From the NCBI RefSeq assembly GCF_004339095.1, contig NZ_SMGQ01000013.1:200352-264351 (forward strand): a stretch of DNA of 64,000 nt, in the 5' to 3' direction. The stretch comes from Natranaerovirga hydrolytica (GTDB lineage Bacteria; Bacillota; Clostridia; Lachnospirales; DSM-24629). A program made the translations under genes and the position numbers. Positions 9,779-19,161 of this stretch are shown here, in pieces. The notes beneath the pieces were generated by a model. It had not been told where the DNA came from, made no database searches, and was given only the letters and a program-made list of their open reading frames with translations. Positions within the stretch are counted from its first letter, which is position 1. Each line of letters begins with the position of its first letter.

Positions 9779-9859
9779 ATATTGTCAATAACATTCAATG
9801 AGAGCAATTGCTCATCCCAATAAAAAATATAATACATAGAAAGAGTGAAGGACTTGAGA

Positions 9860-10378
9860 TTGATAAAAAAAATGATACATAAAGATATAGAGAAGATAGA
9901 AGGTAGAGTATTTGAAAGAATAGCAGCTAGGGGCATTGTGATAAAAGATTCAAGAATACTGCTTTTATATACTAAACGATACAATGACTATAGTTTTCCA
10001 GGTGGTGGCGTAGATACAGAAGAAGATATTATAACAGGATTAAAAAGAGAATTAAAAGAAGAAACAGGAGCAAAAAATATAGAAGTTATGGATGGATTTG
10101 GTTACATAGACGAGTATAGACCCCACTACAAAGAAGAATGTGATATGATTCATATGGTATCCTACTTTTACATTTGTCAAATAGATGATGAGTTGGATTC
10201 AGTAAATTTAGAGGACTATGAGATTGCCAATGGTATGGTACCTGTATGGGTGGATATTAATGAAGCCATAAAACATAATAAAAAGGTAATAAGTTCAAAA
10301 GAAGAATCTATGGGATTATCCATTGAAAGAGAAACTTTGGCATTAGAATTAGTAGCAAAAGAGCTAATGAATCATTAG
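9860..10378 (+). CDS. Nudix hydrolase
   Basis: Hydrolyses a nucleoside-diphosphate-linked compound. The Nudix box is complete: GGGVDTEEDIITGLKRELKE, then ETGA, matching Gx5Ex7REUxEExGU. The rest is a single alpha-beta-alpha domain of ~170 residues. Start is uncertain: TTG at 9860 has a GAAGGA site seven bases before it, while a GTG at 9845 and an ATG further in are also in frame. It lies 65 bases before the DMT transporter on the same strand. The substrate cannot be read from sequence. Confidence 0.88.
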   Translation: MIKKMIHKDIEKIEGRVFERIAARGIVIKDSRILLLYTKRYNDYSFPGGGVDTEEDIITGLKRELKEETGAKNIEVMDGFGYIDEYRPHYKEECDMIHMVSYFYICQIDDELDSVNLEDYEIANGMVPVWVDINEAIKHNKKVISSKEESMGLSIERETLALELVAKELMNH

Positions 10379-10443
10379 TCACTTTCTTTTTATTCGTCTT
10401 ATGTTATAATCTACTATAAAAGACTACTATAAGAGGTGACAAA

Positions 10444-11325
10444 ATGAGTGAAGAAGAAAGTTTGATACAAAAGGAAAAGAACAAAGTAAAAGCCATTGGA
10501 CTCATGTTGTTTTCAGCATTTAGTTTTGCCATTATGGGTGTGTTTGTTAAGGCATTAGAAGATATTCCCAGCTTTGAAAAAGCATTATTTAGAAATCTAA
10601 TCAGCTTGATCATCGTATTGGCTGTTTTATATAAAAGAAAAGAAAGTCCATGGGGACACAAGGACAATAGAAAGTATTTGTTAGGTAGAGGGATATTTGG
10701 TACATTAGGCTTGCTCAGTTTTTTTTATGCACTAGATACACTATACCTTGCAGATGCAAGTATGCTTAATCGTTTAAGTCCTTTTTTTGTAATACTATTT
10801 GCAGCCATTTTCTTAAAAGAAAAGATCAGAAAATATCAGATGTTTTCTGTGTTTATAGCGTTACTAGGTGTTTTGCTAATTGTAAAACCATCTTTTGAAT
10901 TTCAAGAATCCTTACCTGCATTAATTGGTTTAATGTCAGGTGTTTTTGCAGGTATTGCTTATGTATTTGTCAGTTATCTAGGTAAAAAAGAAAGCCCCTA
11001 TACCATTGTATTTTATTTTTCATTTATCTCTACAATTGTAACGGGTATAATTATTATTCCGCATTATGTATCGCCTAATTTTATAGAGCTAGTGCTTTTA
11101 ATAGGGACAGGAATAACAGCGTCTATTGGTCAATTTGCTTTAACCTATGCTTACAAATATGCTCCAGCAGGAGAAGTATCCATATATAATTATTCCAACA
11201 TTATATTTGCTGGGATTTTAGGATTTATATTCTTCTCTGAGATGCCAGATATATTAAGCTTAATGGGTTATGTATTCATTGTATTTGCAGGATATATTAT
11301 TTACAAATACGGTAAAGGGAAATAA
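10444..11325 (+). CDS. DMT/EamA-family transporter
   Basis: Ten hydrophobic helices in two five-helix EamA repeats (residues ~15-145 and ~155-290). Signature sequences include ALFRNLISL, LLSFFYALDTLYLADASMLNRLSPFF in the first repeat and ASIGQFALTYAYKYAPAGEVS in the second. Members export metabolites or drugs; the substrate is not predictable. ATG 10444 follows AGAGGTGA. Length 293 aa is standard. A TATAAT at 10405-10410 upstream may serve as a -10 element. Confidence 0.88.
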   Translation: MSEEESLIQKEKNKVKAIGLMLFSAFSFAIMGVFVKALEDIPSFEKALFRNLISLIIVLAVLYKRKESPWGHKDNRKYLLGRGIFGTLGLLSFFYALDTLYLADASMLNRLSPFFVILFAAIFLKEKIRKYQMFSVFIALLGVLLIVKPSFEFQESLPALIGLMSGVFAGIAYVFVSYLGKKESPYTIVFYFSFISTIVTGIIIIPHYVSPNFIELVLLIGTGITASIGQFALTYAYKYAPAGEVSIYNYSNIIFAGILGFIFFSEMPDILSLMGYVFIVFAGYIIYKYGKGK

Positions 11326-11394
11326 GATAAAAAAACAACTGTAGCGGCATAAAATCATCTGAAAATAATACGTTAGAATAAAAAATAGACTCAA

Positions 11395-11502
11395 TCAATA
11401 TGAAAGTTCTATCTGCAAACTTGCTGGCAAGGATTTGGAGATAGAACTTTCATTGAAACTTATGCCTCTTGCGTCAGCAAGAGGCATAAGTTAAGTTAAT
11501 AT
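11395..11502 (+). repeat. Dispersed structured repeat, copy A (full length)
   Basis: Perfect 14-bp helix (11401-11414 with 11439-11452) closing a 24-nt loop (11415-11438) that holds CTTG-CTGG-CAAG-GATTTGG, then a 16-bp perfect hairpin (11457-11472 with 11477-11492, loop GTCA). AATAT flanks both ends (about 11396 and 11498). It lies between convergent genes. Same architecture as the copies at 26536 and 59373. Confidence 0.85.
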
Positions 11503-11544
11503 AAAAAAAGTCAAACTCATATGGAATGGGTTTTGACTTTTTTT
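11503..11544. terminator. Bidirectional terminator between the DMT and Crp/Fnr genes
   Basis: AAAAAAAGTCAAA on the left (11503-11515) pairs with TTTGACTTTTTTT on the right (11532-11544), with A tract and T tract on either side, so it can serve both converging genes. Confidence 0.85.
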
Positions 11545-11545
11545 A

Positions 11546-12226
11546 TTATTGACAACAAATCATTTCTAAAGCTTTGATATTATGTATTGTAATCATACGT
11601 TTTTCTACAGTTAAAATATCTTTATCTTGGAGGTTTTTCAACTCTCGTGATAAGGTTGGTCTAGAGACATTTAAGTGTTCTGCAAAAGATTTTTTTGTGA
11701 AATTCAGATGAACAATAGGGTTGTTTTGCTTTTTGTATTCAAGCAATAAATAATAGGCTATTTTACCAGGAACAGAATTAATAGATAAAATCTCTATTGT
11801 TTGATTAAGTGAAAAAACTCGATTAGAAACCGACTCTAAAAACTTAGACATTATAATGTCATCTTTATTAAAAAGTTTCATGAGCTCTTTTTTTTGAATC
11901 AAAAAAAGATCACAGGGTTTGAAAGCTGTCAGTGTAGAAGGATAGTATTCAATATTGGCAAATAAAGAGGCATCTGCAATAATATCATAAGGATATCGCC
12001 TATTAACAGTAATTACTTTTCCAGAAGAAAAGATTTTTTGAACTTCAATACCACCTTCTAAAATAATGCCTAAAGTATCTGCCTTATGATTGGGTGAAAA
12101 AATAACTTCATTTTTATTATAAGATTTTATTTGATAAGTCACATCATTAAATAAGGCTTTTAACTCATTTCGGGATAAATGTTGAAACAAAACACAATTT
12201 TTAAGATTTCTAAAAAGTAAATCCAT
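11546..12226 (-). CDS. Crp/Fnr-family transcription regulator
   Basis: 226-residue regulator. N-terminal cyclic-nucleotide-type beta-roll (residues ~15-130, with GIILEGGIEVQKIFSSGK and a YPYDIIADASLF segment) joined through a long dimer helix to a C-terminal winged helix with KSFAEHLNVSRPTLSRELKNL, the Crp/Fnr HTH. No N-terminal Cys cluster, so not a classical Fnr iron-sulfur sensor. The start at 12226 is chosen because AAAGGAGT stands six bases before it; the frame runs further up to 12484 but that part overlaps the divergent promoter. It is divergent from the activase gene and probably controls it. Ligand unknown. Confidence 0.88.
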   Translation of the reverse strand: MDLLFRNLKNCVLFQHLSRNELKALFNDVTYQIKSYNKNEVIFSPNHKADTLGIILEGGIEVQKIFSSGKVITVNRRYPYDIIADASLFANIEYYPSTLTAFKPCDLFLIQKKELMKLFNKDDIIMSKFLESVSNRVFSLNQTIEILSINSVPGKIAYYLLLEYKKQNNPIVHLNFTKKSFAEHLNVSRPTLSRELKNLQDKDILTVEKRMITIHNIKALEMICCQ

Positions 12227-12249
12227 ATTAGTACTCCTTTTTTTAAAAT

Positions 12250-12302
12250 GTATCCACCGATACTTTTTTTTGTAAAATGATAGGTTATAATACACATTAT
12301 AA
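12250..12302. promoter_or_regulatory. Divergent control region with two 4-base-spaced dyads
   Basis: Two perfect inverted repeats with the N4 spacing of Crp/Fnr sites: GTATC-CACC-GATAC at 12250-12263 and TTATAAT-ACAC-ATTATAA at 12285-12302. The second contains a TATAAT and may overlap a -10 element. Located between the Crp/Fnr gene and the activase operon; binding is inferred. Confidence 0.5.
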
Positions 12303-12356
12303 ATGATAATGGATTTCAAAGTCAATTTTAAATTTGTTTGAACAGGAGGTATAAAA

Positions 12357-15300
12357 TTGTATAGCATTGGTATAGACATAGGGTATTCAGCTATAAAAAT
12401 TGTTTTAATTAATTTAAATAATGAAATTAAATACAACGCGTATATTTTACATAAAGGTAATATTAATAAGATTTTAGAAAGCAAGTTGGTTCAGTTACAA
12501 ATAGAGTACAACAACTCAATTATATATGGTTCAGTTACAGGGCAAGGCAGTAAGTTTTTAGAAAGAAATGAATCTATAAAGTGGGTAAATGAAGTAACAG
12601 CTTTAGTAGAAGGCAGTTTGGTGTTGGATACTAAGGCGCAATCCATAATAGAAATTGGTGGACAAAGTGCCAAATACATTACAAATCTATCAAAGGGAAA
12701 GGCATCCAATCTTATTGTATCTGTTAACGCTAACTGTTCAGCAGGAACAGGTTCTTTTATTGAAGAACAAGTTTCAAGACTAGGCATTACATTAAATGAG
12801 TATGGTGAATATGCCCAACAAGCAACGTTTATACCAAGAATTGCTGGTAGGTGTAGTGTTTTTGCTAAAACAGATATTATTCATCATCAACAAGAAGGTG
12901 TTGAACCTGAAGCCATCTTAAAAGGTTTGGCTTATTCTTTGGTTAGAAATTATAGAGGAAGTGTTATGAAACGCAATCCAATTAAGAAGCCCATCATGAT
13001 AACTGGTGGCGTATCTTTCAACACGAGTATTTTAGATGCAATAAAAGAGTTATTAAAATTAGATGAAGAAGATATGATTATTACTGACAAAAGTGGTAGT
13101 GTGACAGCTTTAGGTGCTGCTTTGTTAGCATTAAAGGATCAACAAACCATACAATTGAATCAAGTGATTAACGGTATAAAAAGTAGAAACAACCATTCAA
13201 ATATAGATGAAGATATAATACAACACAAACCGTTAAGTGATTTTGGAAATTTAGACAGTGTTAACAAACATATTTGTATAGATATATCCGAGGAAAAAGA
13301 AGTGAATGGTTATATAGGTGTTGATATAGGTTCTACAAGCACCAATGTTGTATGCATTAATGAGAGAAATGAAGTTGTTGCCTATGCATACTTAAAAACA
13401 AAAGGTAAACCCATTGAAGCTGTTTCTAAAGGGTTATTGGCAATAAAAGAAGCCATTGATAAACCCATAAAAGTCTTGGGCGTAGGAACCACTGGCTCAG
13501 GCAGACAGTTTATAGGAAAGCATATTGGAGCAGATATCATTGTAGATGAAATAACAGCTCAAGGCAAAGGTGCTATAGCGCTTGATAAAGAAGTGGATAC
13601 AATCATTGAAATCGGAGGTCAAGATTCCAAATTTATACGGTTAGACAAAGGGGTCGTTAAAGATTTTGAAATGAACAAAATCTGTGCTGCTGGAACAGGT
13701 TCATTTATTGAAGAACAAGCCAAAAAGTTAAACATTCCAATGGAAGAATATGGAGATTTGGCGTTGAAAGCAGAGAATCCCATTGATTTAGGTGATCGAT
13801 GTACAGTATTTATAGAGACCAACATTGCCAGTGCATTAAGTCAAGGTAGCAAATTAGAAGATATTGCAGCAGGACTCTCTTACTCTATTGTTAATAATTA
13901 TTTGAATAAAGTGGTAGGAAAGAAAGATATTGGTCATAAAATATTCTTTCAAGGTGGCGTTGCATACAACCAAGGTGTTATTAATGCATTTCGTTCAGTG
14001 TTAGAAAAAGAAGTGATTGTACCAGAGTATTTTAGCATTACAGGTGCTTACGGTGTGGCCGTGTTAACCCAAGAACAGATGGGTCAAGAAACATCTAACT
14101 TTAAAGGCTTTAATATAGATAAGCAAATGGATGTCAGAAGAATAGAGAAAAGTAAAAAACCTAAGAACAATCATAAGATAAAAATGTTTCAAGAGATAGA
14201 AAAGTACTATTTAGAAGGATATGAAGCCAAAAGAGACAACAATAAAAAGACAATTGGTATTCCTAGAGTGCTTTTTCTACACAAACTATTTCCACTGTTT
14301 CATACCTATTTTAAAACATTAGATTATAACGTTGTTTTATCGGACCATACAAATGACAAAACCATTGCATTCAGTCAAGAATATGCTATGGAGGAAACCT
14401 GTTATCCAATAAAATTAATCAACGGACACATTGCTCAGTTGTTAGAAGCAAAAGTCGATTATATTTTCTTGCCAAGTTTACACACAATGGCACATCCTGT
14501 ATCTACAACAAGGCAAAATTATGGCTGTGTGTATATGCAAAGTTATCCTAAATTAATTGAGGAAACAATGAACTTAAAAGAAAAAGAGGTTGAATTATTA
14601 TCACCTGCTTTATCTTTTCAGTTTGGTAAAAAACATATGATGAAAACTTTAATGGCACTAGGCAATGGATTAGGAAGAACTAAAGTTGAAACAACCCTAG
14701 CTTTGACAAAAGGAATGAAACAATTTAAAGCATTTGAACAAAAAGTAGAAAAGTTAGGAGAAGCAGTTGTTAATGGCCTTAAAAAAGATGAAAAAGCTTT
14801 TGTGATTATAACAAGAGCTTACGGTATTACAGATCCAATACTGAATATGGGCATTCCAGAAAAAATAGAAAAGTTAGGTTATAAGGTTTTAACCCTTTCT
14901 AATTTACCAGCCCATGACCATGATACTTCAAAAGAACACCCTAATATGTATTGGCCATTTGGTCAGCATATACTATCTGGTGCACAAATTGTCAAGCAAA
15001 ACCCAAATCTCTATCCAATATATATAACCAATCACGGTTGTGGACCAGATACGATTTTAAATCATTATTTTAAAGAAGAAATGAAAGACAAACCCTATTT
15101 GAATATTGAAGTAGACGAGCATTTTTCAGATGTAGGTGTTCTAACACGAATCGAAGCTTTTATTAACAGTTTAAAATCTGAGACCATAAAAGAAGCAAGC
15201 CAAAAAAATTTAAAAGCTTACGCAAAGCAAGTCAATCACAAAGAGGTTAACATTGATTATCATATAAAAGATTTCAACAAAGAATATACCTATAATATAC

Positions 15301-16361
15301 CGTACCTGTATCCATATGCAAATTTCTTAGAAAGTTATTTAAAATTTAAAGGATATAAAGCAAACACTTTACCTATGACATCACAAAAAACTATAGAATT
15401 AGGAAGGAAATACACATTATCCAAAGAGTATTTTTCATTAACGGCATTATTAGGTGATGTGATGAATCAAAAACATACTCTTGAAAAGGGTAAAGAAAAG
15501 CAAAGTTTTATATTACCTACTTCAGAAGGTGCAGAAGCCAATGGACAGTACCATAGATTAATTAGAGATAAATTAGATCAGGAAGGTTTAAATACAGTAA
15601 AAATAGTATCACCATTTATTGAAGATATCATTAAAGATGAACAGTTATCTAAAGCAATATTCTTAATGCTGTTAGCAGGAGATTTAATTTATTTATTGCC
15701 AAGAAATAAAAGGTCAAAATATGCTAAAATAATACAACAGGCTATTCTTGATGGAACATTATCCATAGAAAATATAAAAGTATTTGCACAATCTATAAAG
15801 CTTGAATTGAATGGTGATGAAAAAAAGAAACTCTTAATTATTGGAGAACCTAGTATTGTATATAACGACTTTATGAATAACTTTTCATTTCAATCTTTAG
15901 AAGAAAAGGGCATCCAATTAGAATATGCTCCTTTCAGTGAGTATATCTTGTTTCTTTGGAAGGACAAAGAATATTCTCCTGTGTGGTTAAAAGATTTAGA
16001 ACAATATAGGAAAGATATTTCTACAATACTCAATGAAAGGCAAAGAATACCAACAGTGACAAAGTCTTTTGAAAGTAATATAGATACATTACAAACAAGA
16101 GCCAATCAATGTATAGGGTTATATGAAGGAGGAAACGGTCGATATAGAATTTCAAAGGCATTAGAAACCTATGAGCACATCAATGGAATCTTTACAGTGG
16201 CATCTATGTATGAAAATACAAATACCATATTGAATAGTTTAACCCAAGATAAAAAAAGCCAAACAGTGCCAACCCTTAACCTGATATTTGACGGTAATGC
16301 TAATGAAATTGATCAATCAAAAATTGATGCATTTATTTACTATCATTTATCAACACAATAA
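12357..16361 (+). CDS. Tandem BadF/HgdC-type activase fused to a DUF2229/HgdB-like reductase domain
   Basis: ATP-driven electron activator of the 2-hydroxyacyl-CoA dehydratase family, in one 1334-residue chain. Residues 1-~265 and ~318-~575 are two ASKHA/BcrAD_BadFG domains (GIDIGYSAIKIVL; GVDIGSTSTNVVCIN; both with an IGGQ.K segment). Each has the cluster-ligand pair: NANCSAGTG Cys127 and GRCSVFA Cys166; KICAAGTG Cys443 and DRCTVFIE Cys482. Both pairs are 39 residues apart, as in HgdC, so one chain could hold a full [4Fe-4S]. From ~620 follow a DUF2229 region (GIPRVLFLHKLFPLFHTYF) and an HgdB-like part with Cys near 682, 724, 895 and 1251. TTG start with AGGAGG at 12344-12349. First gene of an operon with an ABC importer. 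Substrate unknown; no separate dehydratase subunits are nearby. Confidence 0.85.
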   Translation: MYSIGIDIGYSAIKIVLINLNNEIKYNAYILHKGNINKILESKLVQLQIEYNNSIIYGSVTGQGSKFLERNESIKWVNEVTALVEGSLVLDTKAQSIIEIGGQSAKYITNLSKGKASNLIVSVNANCSAGTGSFIEEQVSRLGITLNEYGEYAQQATFIPRIAGRCSVFAKTDIIHHQQEGVEPEAILKGLAYSLVRNYRGSVMKRNPIKKPIMITGGVSFNTSILDAIKELLKLDEEDMIITDKSGSVTALGAALLALKDQQTIQLNQVINGIKSRNNHSNIDEDIIQHKPLSDFGNLDSVNKHICIDISEEKEVNGYIGVDIGSTSTNVVCINERNEVVAYAYLKTKGKPIEAVSKGLLAIKEAIDKPIKVLGVGTTGSGRQFIGKHIGADIIVDEITAQGKGAIALDKEVDTIIEIGGQDSKFIRLDKGVVKDFEMNKICAAGTGSFIEEQAKKLNIPMEEYGDLALKAENPIDLGDRCTVFIETNIASALSQGSKLEDIAAGLSYSIVNNYLNKVVGKKDIGHKIFFQGGVAYNQGVINAFRSVLEKEVIVPEYFSITGAYGVAVLTQEQMGQETSNFKGFNIDKQMDVRRIEKSKKPKNNHKIKMFQEIEKYYLEGYEAKRDNNKKTIGIPRVLFLHKLFPLFHTYFKTLDYNVVLSDHTNDKTIAFSQEYAMEETCYPIKLINGHIAQLLEAKVDYIFLPSLHTMAHPVSTTRQNYGCVYMQSYPKLIEETMNLKEKEVELLSPALSFQFGKKHMMKTLMALGNGLGRTKVETTLALTKGMKQFKAFEQKVEKLGEAVVNGLKKDEKAFVIITRAYGITDPILNMGIPEKIEKLGYKVLTLSNLPAHDHDTSKEHPNMYWPFGQHILSGAQIVKQNPNLYPIYITNHGCGPDTILNHYFKEEMKDKPYLNIEVDEHFSDVGVLTRIEAFINSLKSETIKEASQKNLKAYAKQVNHKEVNIDYHIKDFNKEYTYNIPYLYPYANFLESYLKFKGYKANTLPMTSQKTIELGRKYTLSKEYFSLTALLGDVMNQKHTLEKGKEKQSFILPTSEGAEANGQYHRLIRDKLDQEGLNTVKIVSPFIEDIIKDEQLSKAIFLMLLAGDLIYLLPRNKRSKYAKIIQQAILDGTLSIENIKVFAQSIKLELNGDEKKKLLIIGEPSIVYNDFMNNFSFQSLEEKGIQLEYAPFSEYILFLWKDKEYSPVWLKDLEQYRKDISTILNERQRIPTVTKSFESNIDTLQTRANQCIGLYEGGNGRYRISKALETYEHINGIFTVASMYENTNTILNSLTQDKKSQTVPTLNLIFDGNANEIDQSKIDAFIYYHLSTQ

Positions 16362-16378
16362 CGAAAGGAGCCAATGCA

Positions 16379-17080
16379 ATGGTTATTAAAAATATTACTA
16401 AAAAGTTTGATGAAGAGACCATCATTCAAAATCTTAATGTAACCATCAACGATAATGAAATAACTTGTATCTTGGGACCTTCCGGATGTGGAAAATCCAC
16501 ATTGCTCAATATAATAGCAGGCATTATAGAACCAGATGATGGTTCTATAGATGATAAAAAAGAAAAGATTGGCTATGTTTTTCAAGAAGACCGGTTATTA
16601 CCGTGGAAAACAGTTTATGAAAACATCCAGTTGGTGAATAAAAAAGCCTCAAAAGAAAAAATAAATGATTTAATTGAATTGGTTGGATTAAAAGGTGATC
16701 AACACAAATATCCAAGTGCATTAAGTGGTGGTATGCGACAAAGGTGTGCCATTGCCAGAGCATTTAATTTTGAATCACAATTACTATTAATGGATGAACC
16801 GTTTAAATCCTTGGATTATGATTTGAGAATTCATATGGTGAAGAATCTAATAGATATATGGAAAAAATGGAATAATTCAATTGTTTTTGTCACCCATGAA
16901 ATAGATGAAGCCATTTTATTAGGTAATAAAATTATCGTATTAAATAAAAACCCATGTACCATAGAAAAAAATATCCAAATAGAAAAAAATCAACATCTAA
17001 GAAGCTTAAGTGATGAAGAATTAATTCAGGTAAGAACTGAAATTATTCAGTGTTTAACAACGGACAATAAAAAAATATAA
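16379..17080 (+). CDS. NitT/TauT-type ABC transporter ATP-binding protein
   Basis: Energises the importer formed with the next two genes. Walker A GPSGCGKST near residue 33, signature LSGGMRQRCAIARAF, Walker B LLMDEPFKSLD and the H-loop FVTHEIDEAILL are intact. Short (233 aa) and of the SsuB/TauB group. Starts 17 bases after the activase gene with its own GGAG site, so clearly co-transcribed with it. Nitrate, sulfonate, pyrimidine-precursor and other uptake systems share this ATPase type. Confidence 0.9.
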   Translation: MVIKNITKKFDEETIIQNLNVTINDNEITCILGPSGCGKSTLLNIIAGIIEPDDGSIDDKKEKIGYVFQEDRLLPWKTVYENIQLVNKKASKEKINDLIELVGLKGDQHKYPSALSGGMRQRCAIARAFNFESQLLLMDEPFKSLDYDLRIHMVKNLIDIWKKWNNSIVFVTHEIDEAILLGNKIIVLNKNPCTIEKNIQIEKNQHLRSLSDEELIQVRTEIIQCLTTDNKKI

Positions 17081-17105
17081 AAGCGCATAAAAGGAGTGTA
17101 CAGTT

Positions 17106-18158
17106 ATGAGAAAAATAATCAGTTTAATAATGGTCATTACAATGGTGGTTACAGTATTTACTGGTTGTACTACCAATGAAAGTCAAAAAGAAGATCGTAC
17201 TAAGGAAACCATACAAGACAACCACGAAGTATCATTAGAAGATGATAAGGAAGAAGAAAGTGTTGAGACGATAACCATTAAGGTAGCGGCACCAGCAGGT
17301 GCACCAACATTAAGTATGATTAAAATGTTTAAAGAAGAACCTGACTTTGGAGAGAATATAGAGGTAATTTATGAGACAGTAAAATCACCAGATCTAATGG
17401 CTTCTAGAGTTGTTTCACAAGAAGTAGATATTGCTGTGGTACCGACTAATTTAGCAGCATCGTTATACAATAGAGAGGTTAACTATAAAATAGCAGCCTC
17501 TACGGTTTGGGGCATATTGTACGTGGTTGGAAATGAACCCCTCAATGAAATAGAAGGTTTAAAAGGGGAAACCATTTATACGATGGGGAGAGGCCTTACG
17601 CCAGATATTATACTAAGATATGTTTTGTCTAATAATGGTATTGATCCGGATACAGATGTGAATTTAAATTATATGGGAGAAGCATCAGAGTTAGCGTCAA
17701 CATTTATTGCAGGCAATAGTGACATTACGTTGATACCAGAACCAGCTCTATCCAATATTATGATTAATAAAGAAGATACAAAGATTGTGTTAGATTTACA
17801 AGAAGAATGGAGTAAAATAAATGATAGTGATACAGCTTATCCTCAAGCCTCTTTAATCATTAAAAATGAGATTATAGAAGATTATCCTGAGTTTATTGAA
17901 GCTTTTTTAAATGAATACAACAACAGTATTCTTTGGTTAGAAGACAATGTAGAGATAGCAGGTGAATACAGTCAAGCCTTAGAGACTGGTTTATCAAAAG
18001 ATGCCGTTATTAATGGATTAAGTCGTTCTAACATTGAGTATAAGAGTATGCAAGAAAGTAAAGAAGCTTTAGAAACCTATTTAAATATTTTGTTTGAGTA
18101 TTCTCCTGAGGTTATAGGAGGGAAACTGCCAGATGAAAACTTCTATTTTGAACAATAA
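17106..18158 (+). CDS. NMT1/SsuA-like ABC substrate-binding lipoprotein
   Basis: Membrane-anchored binding protein. Lipoprotein signal with VFTGC at residues ~17-21, an acidic linker, then a periplasmic-binding fold of the NitT/TauT (SsuA/NMT1) type: IKVAAPAGAPTLSMIKMF, VDIAVVPTNLAASLYN, and TPDIILRYVLSNNGIDP. 350 aa is typical. Overlaps the permease gene by 26 bases. The ligand is not predictable: this fold binds sulfonates, nitrate, riboflavin or thiamine precursors and more. Operon linkage to the activase is the main hint. Confidence 0.87.
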   Translation: MRKIISLIMVITMVVTVFTGCTTNESQKEDRTKETIQDNHEVSLEDDKEEESVETITIKVAAPAGAPTLSMIKMFKEEPDFGENIEVIYETVKSPDLMASRVVSQEVDIAVVPTNLAASLYNREVNYKIAASTVWGILYVVGNEPLNEIEGLKGETIYTMGRGLTPDIILRYVLSNNGIDPDTDVNLNYMGEASELASTFIAGNSDITLIPEPALSNIMINKEDTKIVLDLQEEWSKINDSDTAYPQASLIIKNEIIEDYPEFIEAFLNEYNNSILWLEDNVEIAGEYSQALETGLSKDAVINGLSRSNIEYKSMQESKEALETYLNILFEYSPEVIGGKLPDENFYFEQ

Positions 18159-18888
18159 AAAAATAAAAGAAGGCTTTTATACTCTGATAGCAGTCATTGG
18201 TTTAATTATAATATGGAAAATCATTTCTTTAATAGTGGATAAAGAAATATTAATTCCATCACCAGAATCAACCTATCAAGAGATGATACGCATCATAACA
18301 GCGCCTAATTTTTTGTTATCGGTATGGAACACTTTAAGAAGAGCCATCATAGGATTTGTTATAGCTATGACTTTGGGCATAACTTTAGGCATGGTAGGTG
18401 GTTTTTCTAATATTGTTTATTATTTGTTCAGACCATTTGTCTTGATGAACAAAGCAGTACCTACTATGGCGATTATATTGTTAGCATTGATTTGGTTAGA
18501 ATCAGAAAAAGCGCCTATATTAGTTGGGTTTGTCGTTATCTTTCCAATCCTGTATGAAAACACAGTGCAAGGCATTCGGAACGTAGACAAAAAATTGTTA
18601 GAGATGATGAAAATATATAAAATTAGTAGATTTAATCAATTAAGAGATTTATATTTACCTTCTATAAAAAGCTATATTAAAGGCGCAATGTCTGTTGCCA
18701 TAGCATTAAATTTAAAAATAATTGTTGCAGCAGAGGTACTCAGTCAACCAAGGTTATCCATAGGAACCAGTTTTCAAATAGAGAGGGTTAATCTAAATAC
18801 TGCTGGTGTATTTGCTTGGGCTTTTATAACGGTTATATTAGCAGGTGGGTTAGAGCAGAGTTTGAAATTAATTAGAAAAGACATCTAA
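18133..18888 (+). CDS. NitT/TauT-type ABC transporter permease
   Basis: BPD_transp_1 inner-membrane permease of ~6 helices (251 aa). The EAA-type loop is visible as MMKIYKISRFNQLRDLYLPS. Start at ATG 18133 inside the end of the binding-protein gene, with GGAGGG at 18117-18122. Completes the importer with the two genes before it. The operon ends at the terminator that follows. Confidence 0.9.
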   Translation: MKTSILNNKKIKEGFYTLIAVIGLIIIWKIISLIVDKEILIPSPESTYQEMIRIITAPNFLLSVWNTLRRAIIGFVIAMTLGITLGMVGGFSNIVYYLFRPFVLMNKAVPTMAIILLALIWLESEKAPILVGFVVIFPILYENTVQGIRNVDKKLLEMMKIYKISRFNQLRDLYLPSIKSYIKGAMSVAIALNLKIIVAAEVLSQPRLSIGTSFQIERVNLNTAGVFAWAFITVILAGGLEQSLKLIRKDI

Positions 18889-18903
18889 AAAAATACCCTT
18901 TTT

Positions 18904-18932
18904 AAACAACCTTTTTTCAAGGTTGTTTTTTT
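18904..18932 (+). terminator. Terminator of the activase-ABC operon
   Basis: AAACAACCTT pairs with AAGGTTGTTT and is followed by a T run. Confidence 0.85.
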
Positions 18933-19078
18933 AGGTACAAAATTTAATAATATTAGAGTCTGAATTTAAGTGCTATATATTTAGATTACAATAACTGATT
19001 TTTGATTTTATAAGCATAATACAAAAAATATAAAAAAACTATTAAAAATATATTGTGTAAAATGAATAAAAATGTTAT

Positions 19079-19123
19079 TATACTAATACACTAGTTGACA
19101 AGTATTCCTTTTGCTGATATTCT
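19079..19123 (+). promoter_or_regulatory. Probable promoter with an upstream operator half-site
   Basis: TTGACA at 19095-19100, 17 bases, TATTCT at 19118-19123. The 10-mer TATACTAATA at 19079-19088 also forms the right half of the perfect palindrome on the TRAP promoter at 23570-23585. The gene-free stretch 18889-19446 otherwise holds a terminator, repeat copy B and the palindrome at 19340. Confidence 0.5.
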
Positions 19124-19161
19124 TAAATTACAATAACAAACATACTGTTAACCTTTTTATA

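Noticed and set aside
12227-12484. 86-residue N-terminal extension of the Crp/Fnr protein
   Set aside because: It would cover the divergent promoter region and the activase start, and the AAAGGAGT site marks the start at 12226.
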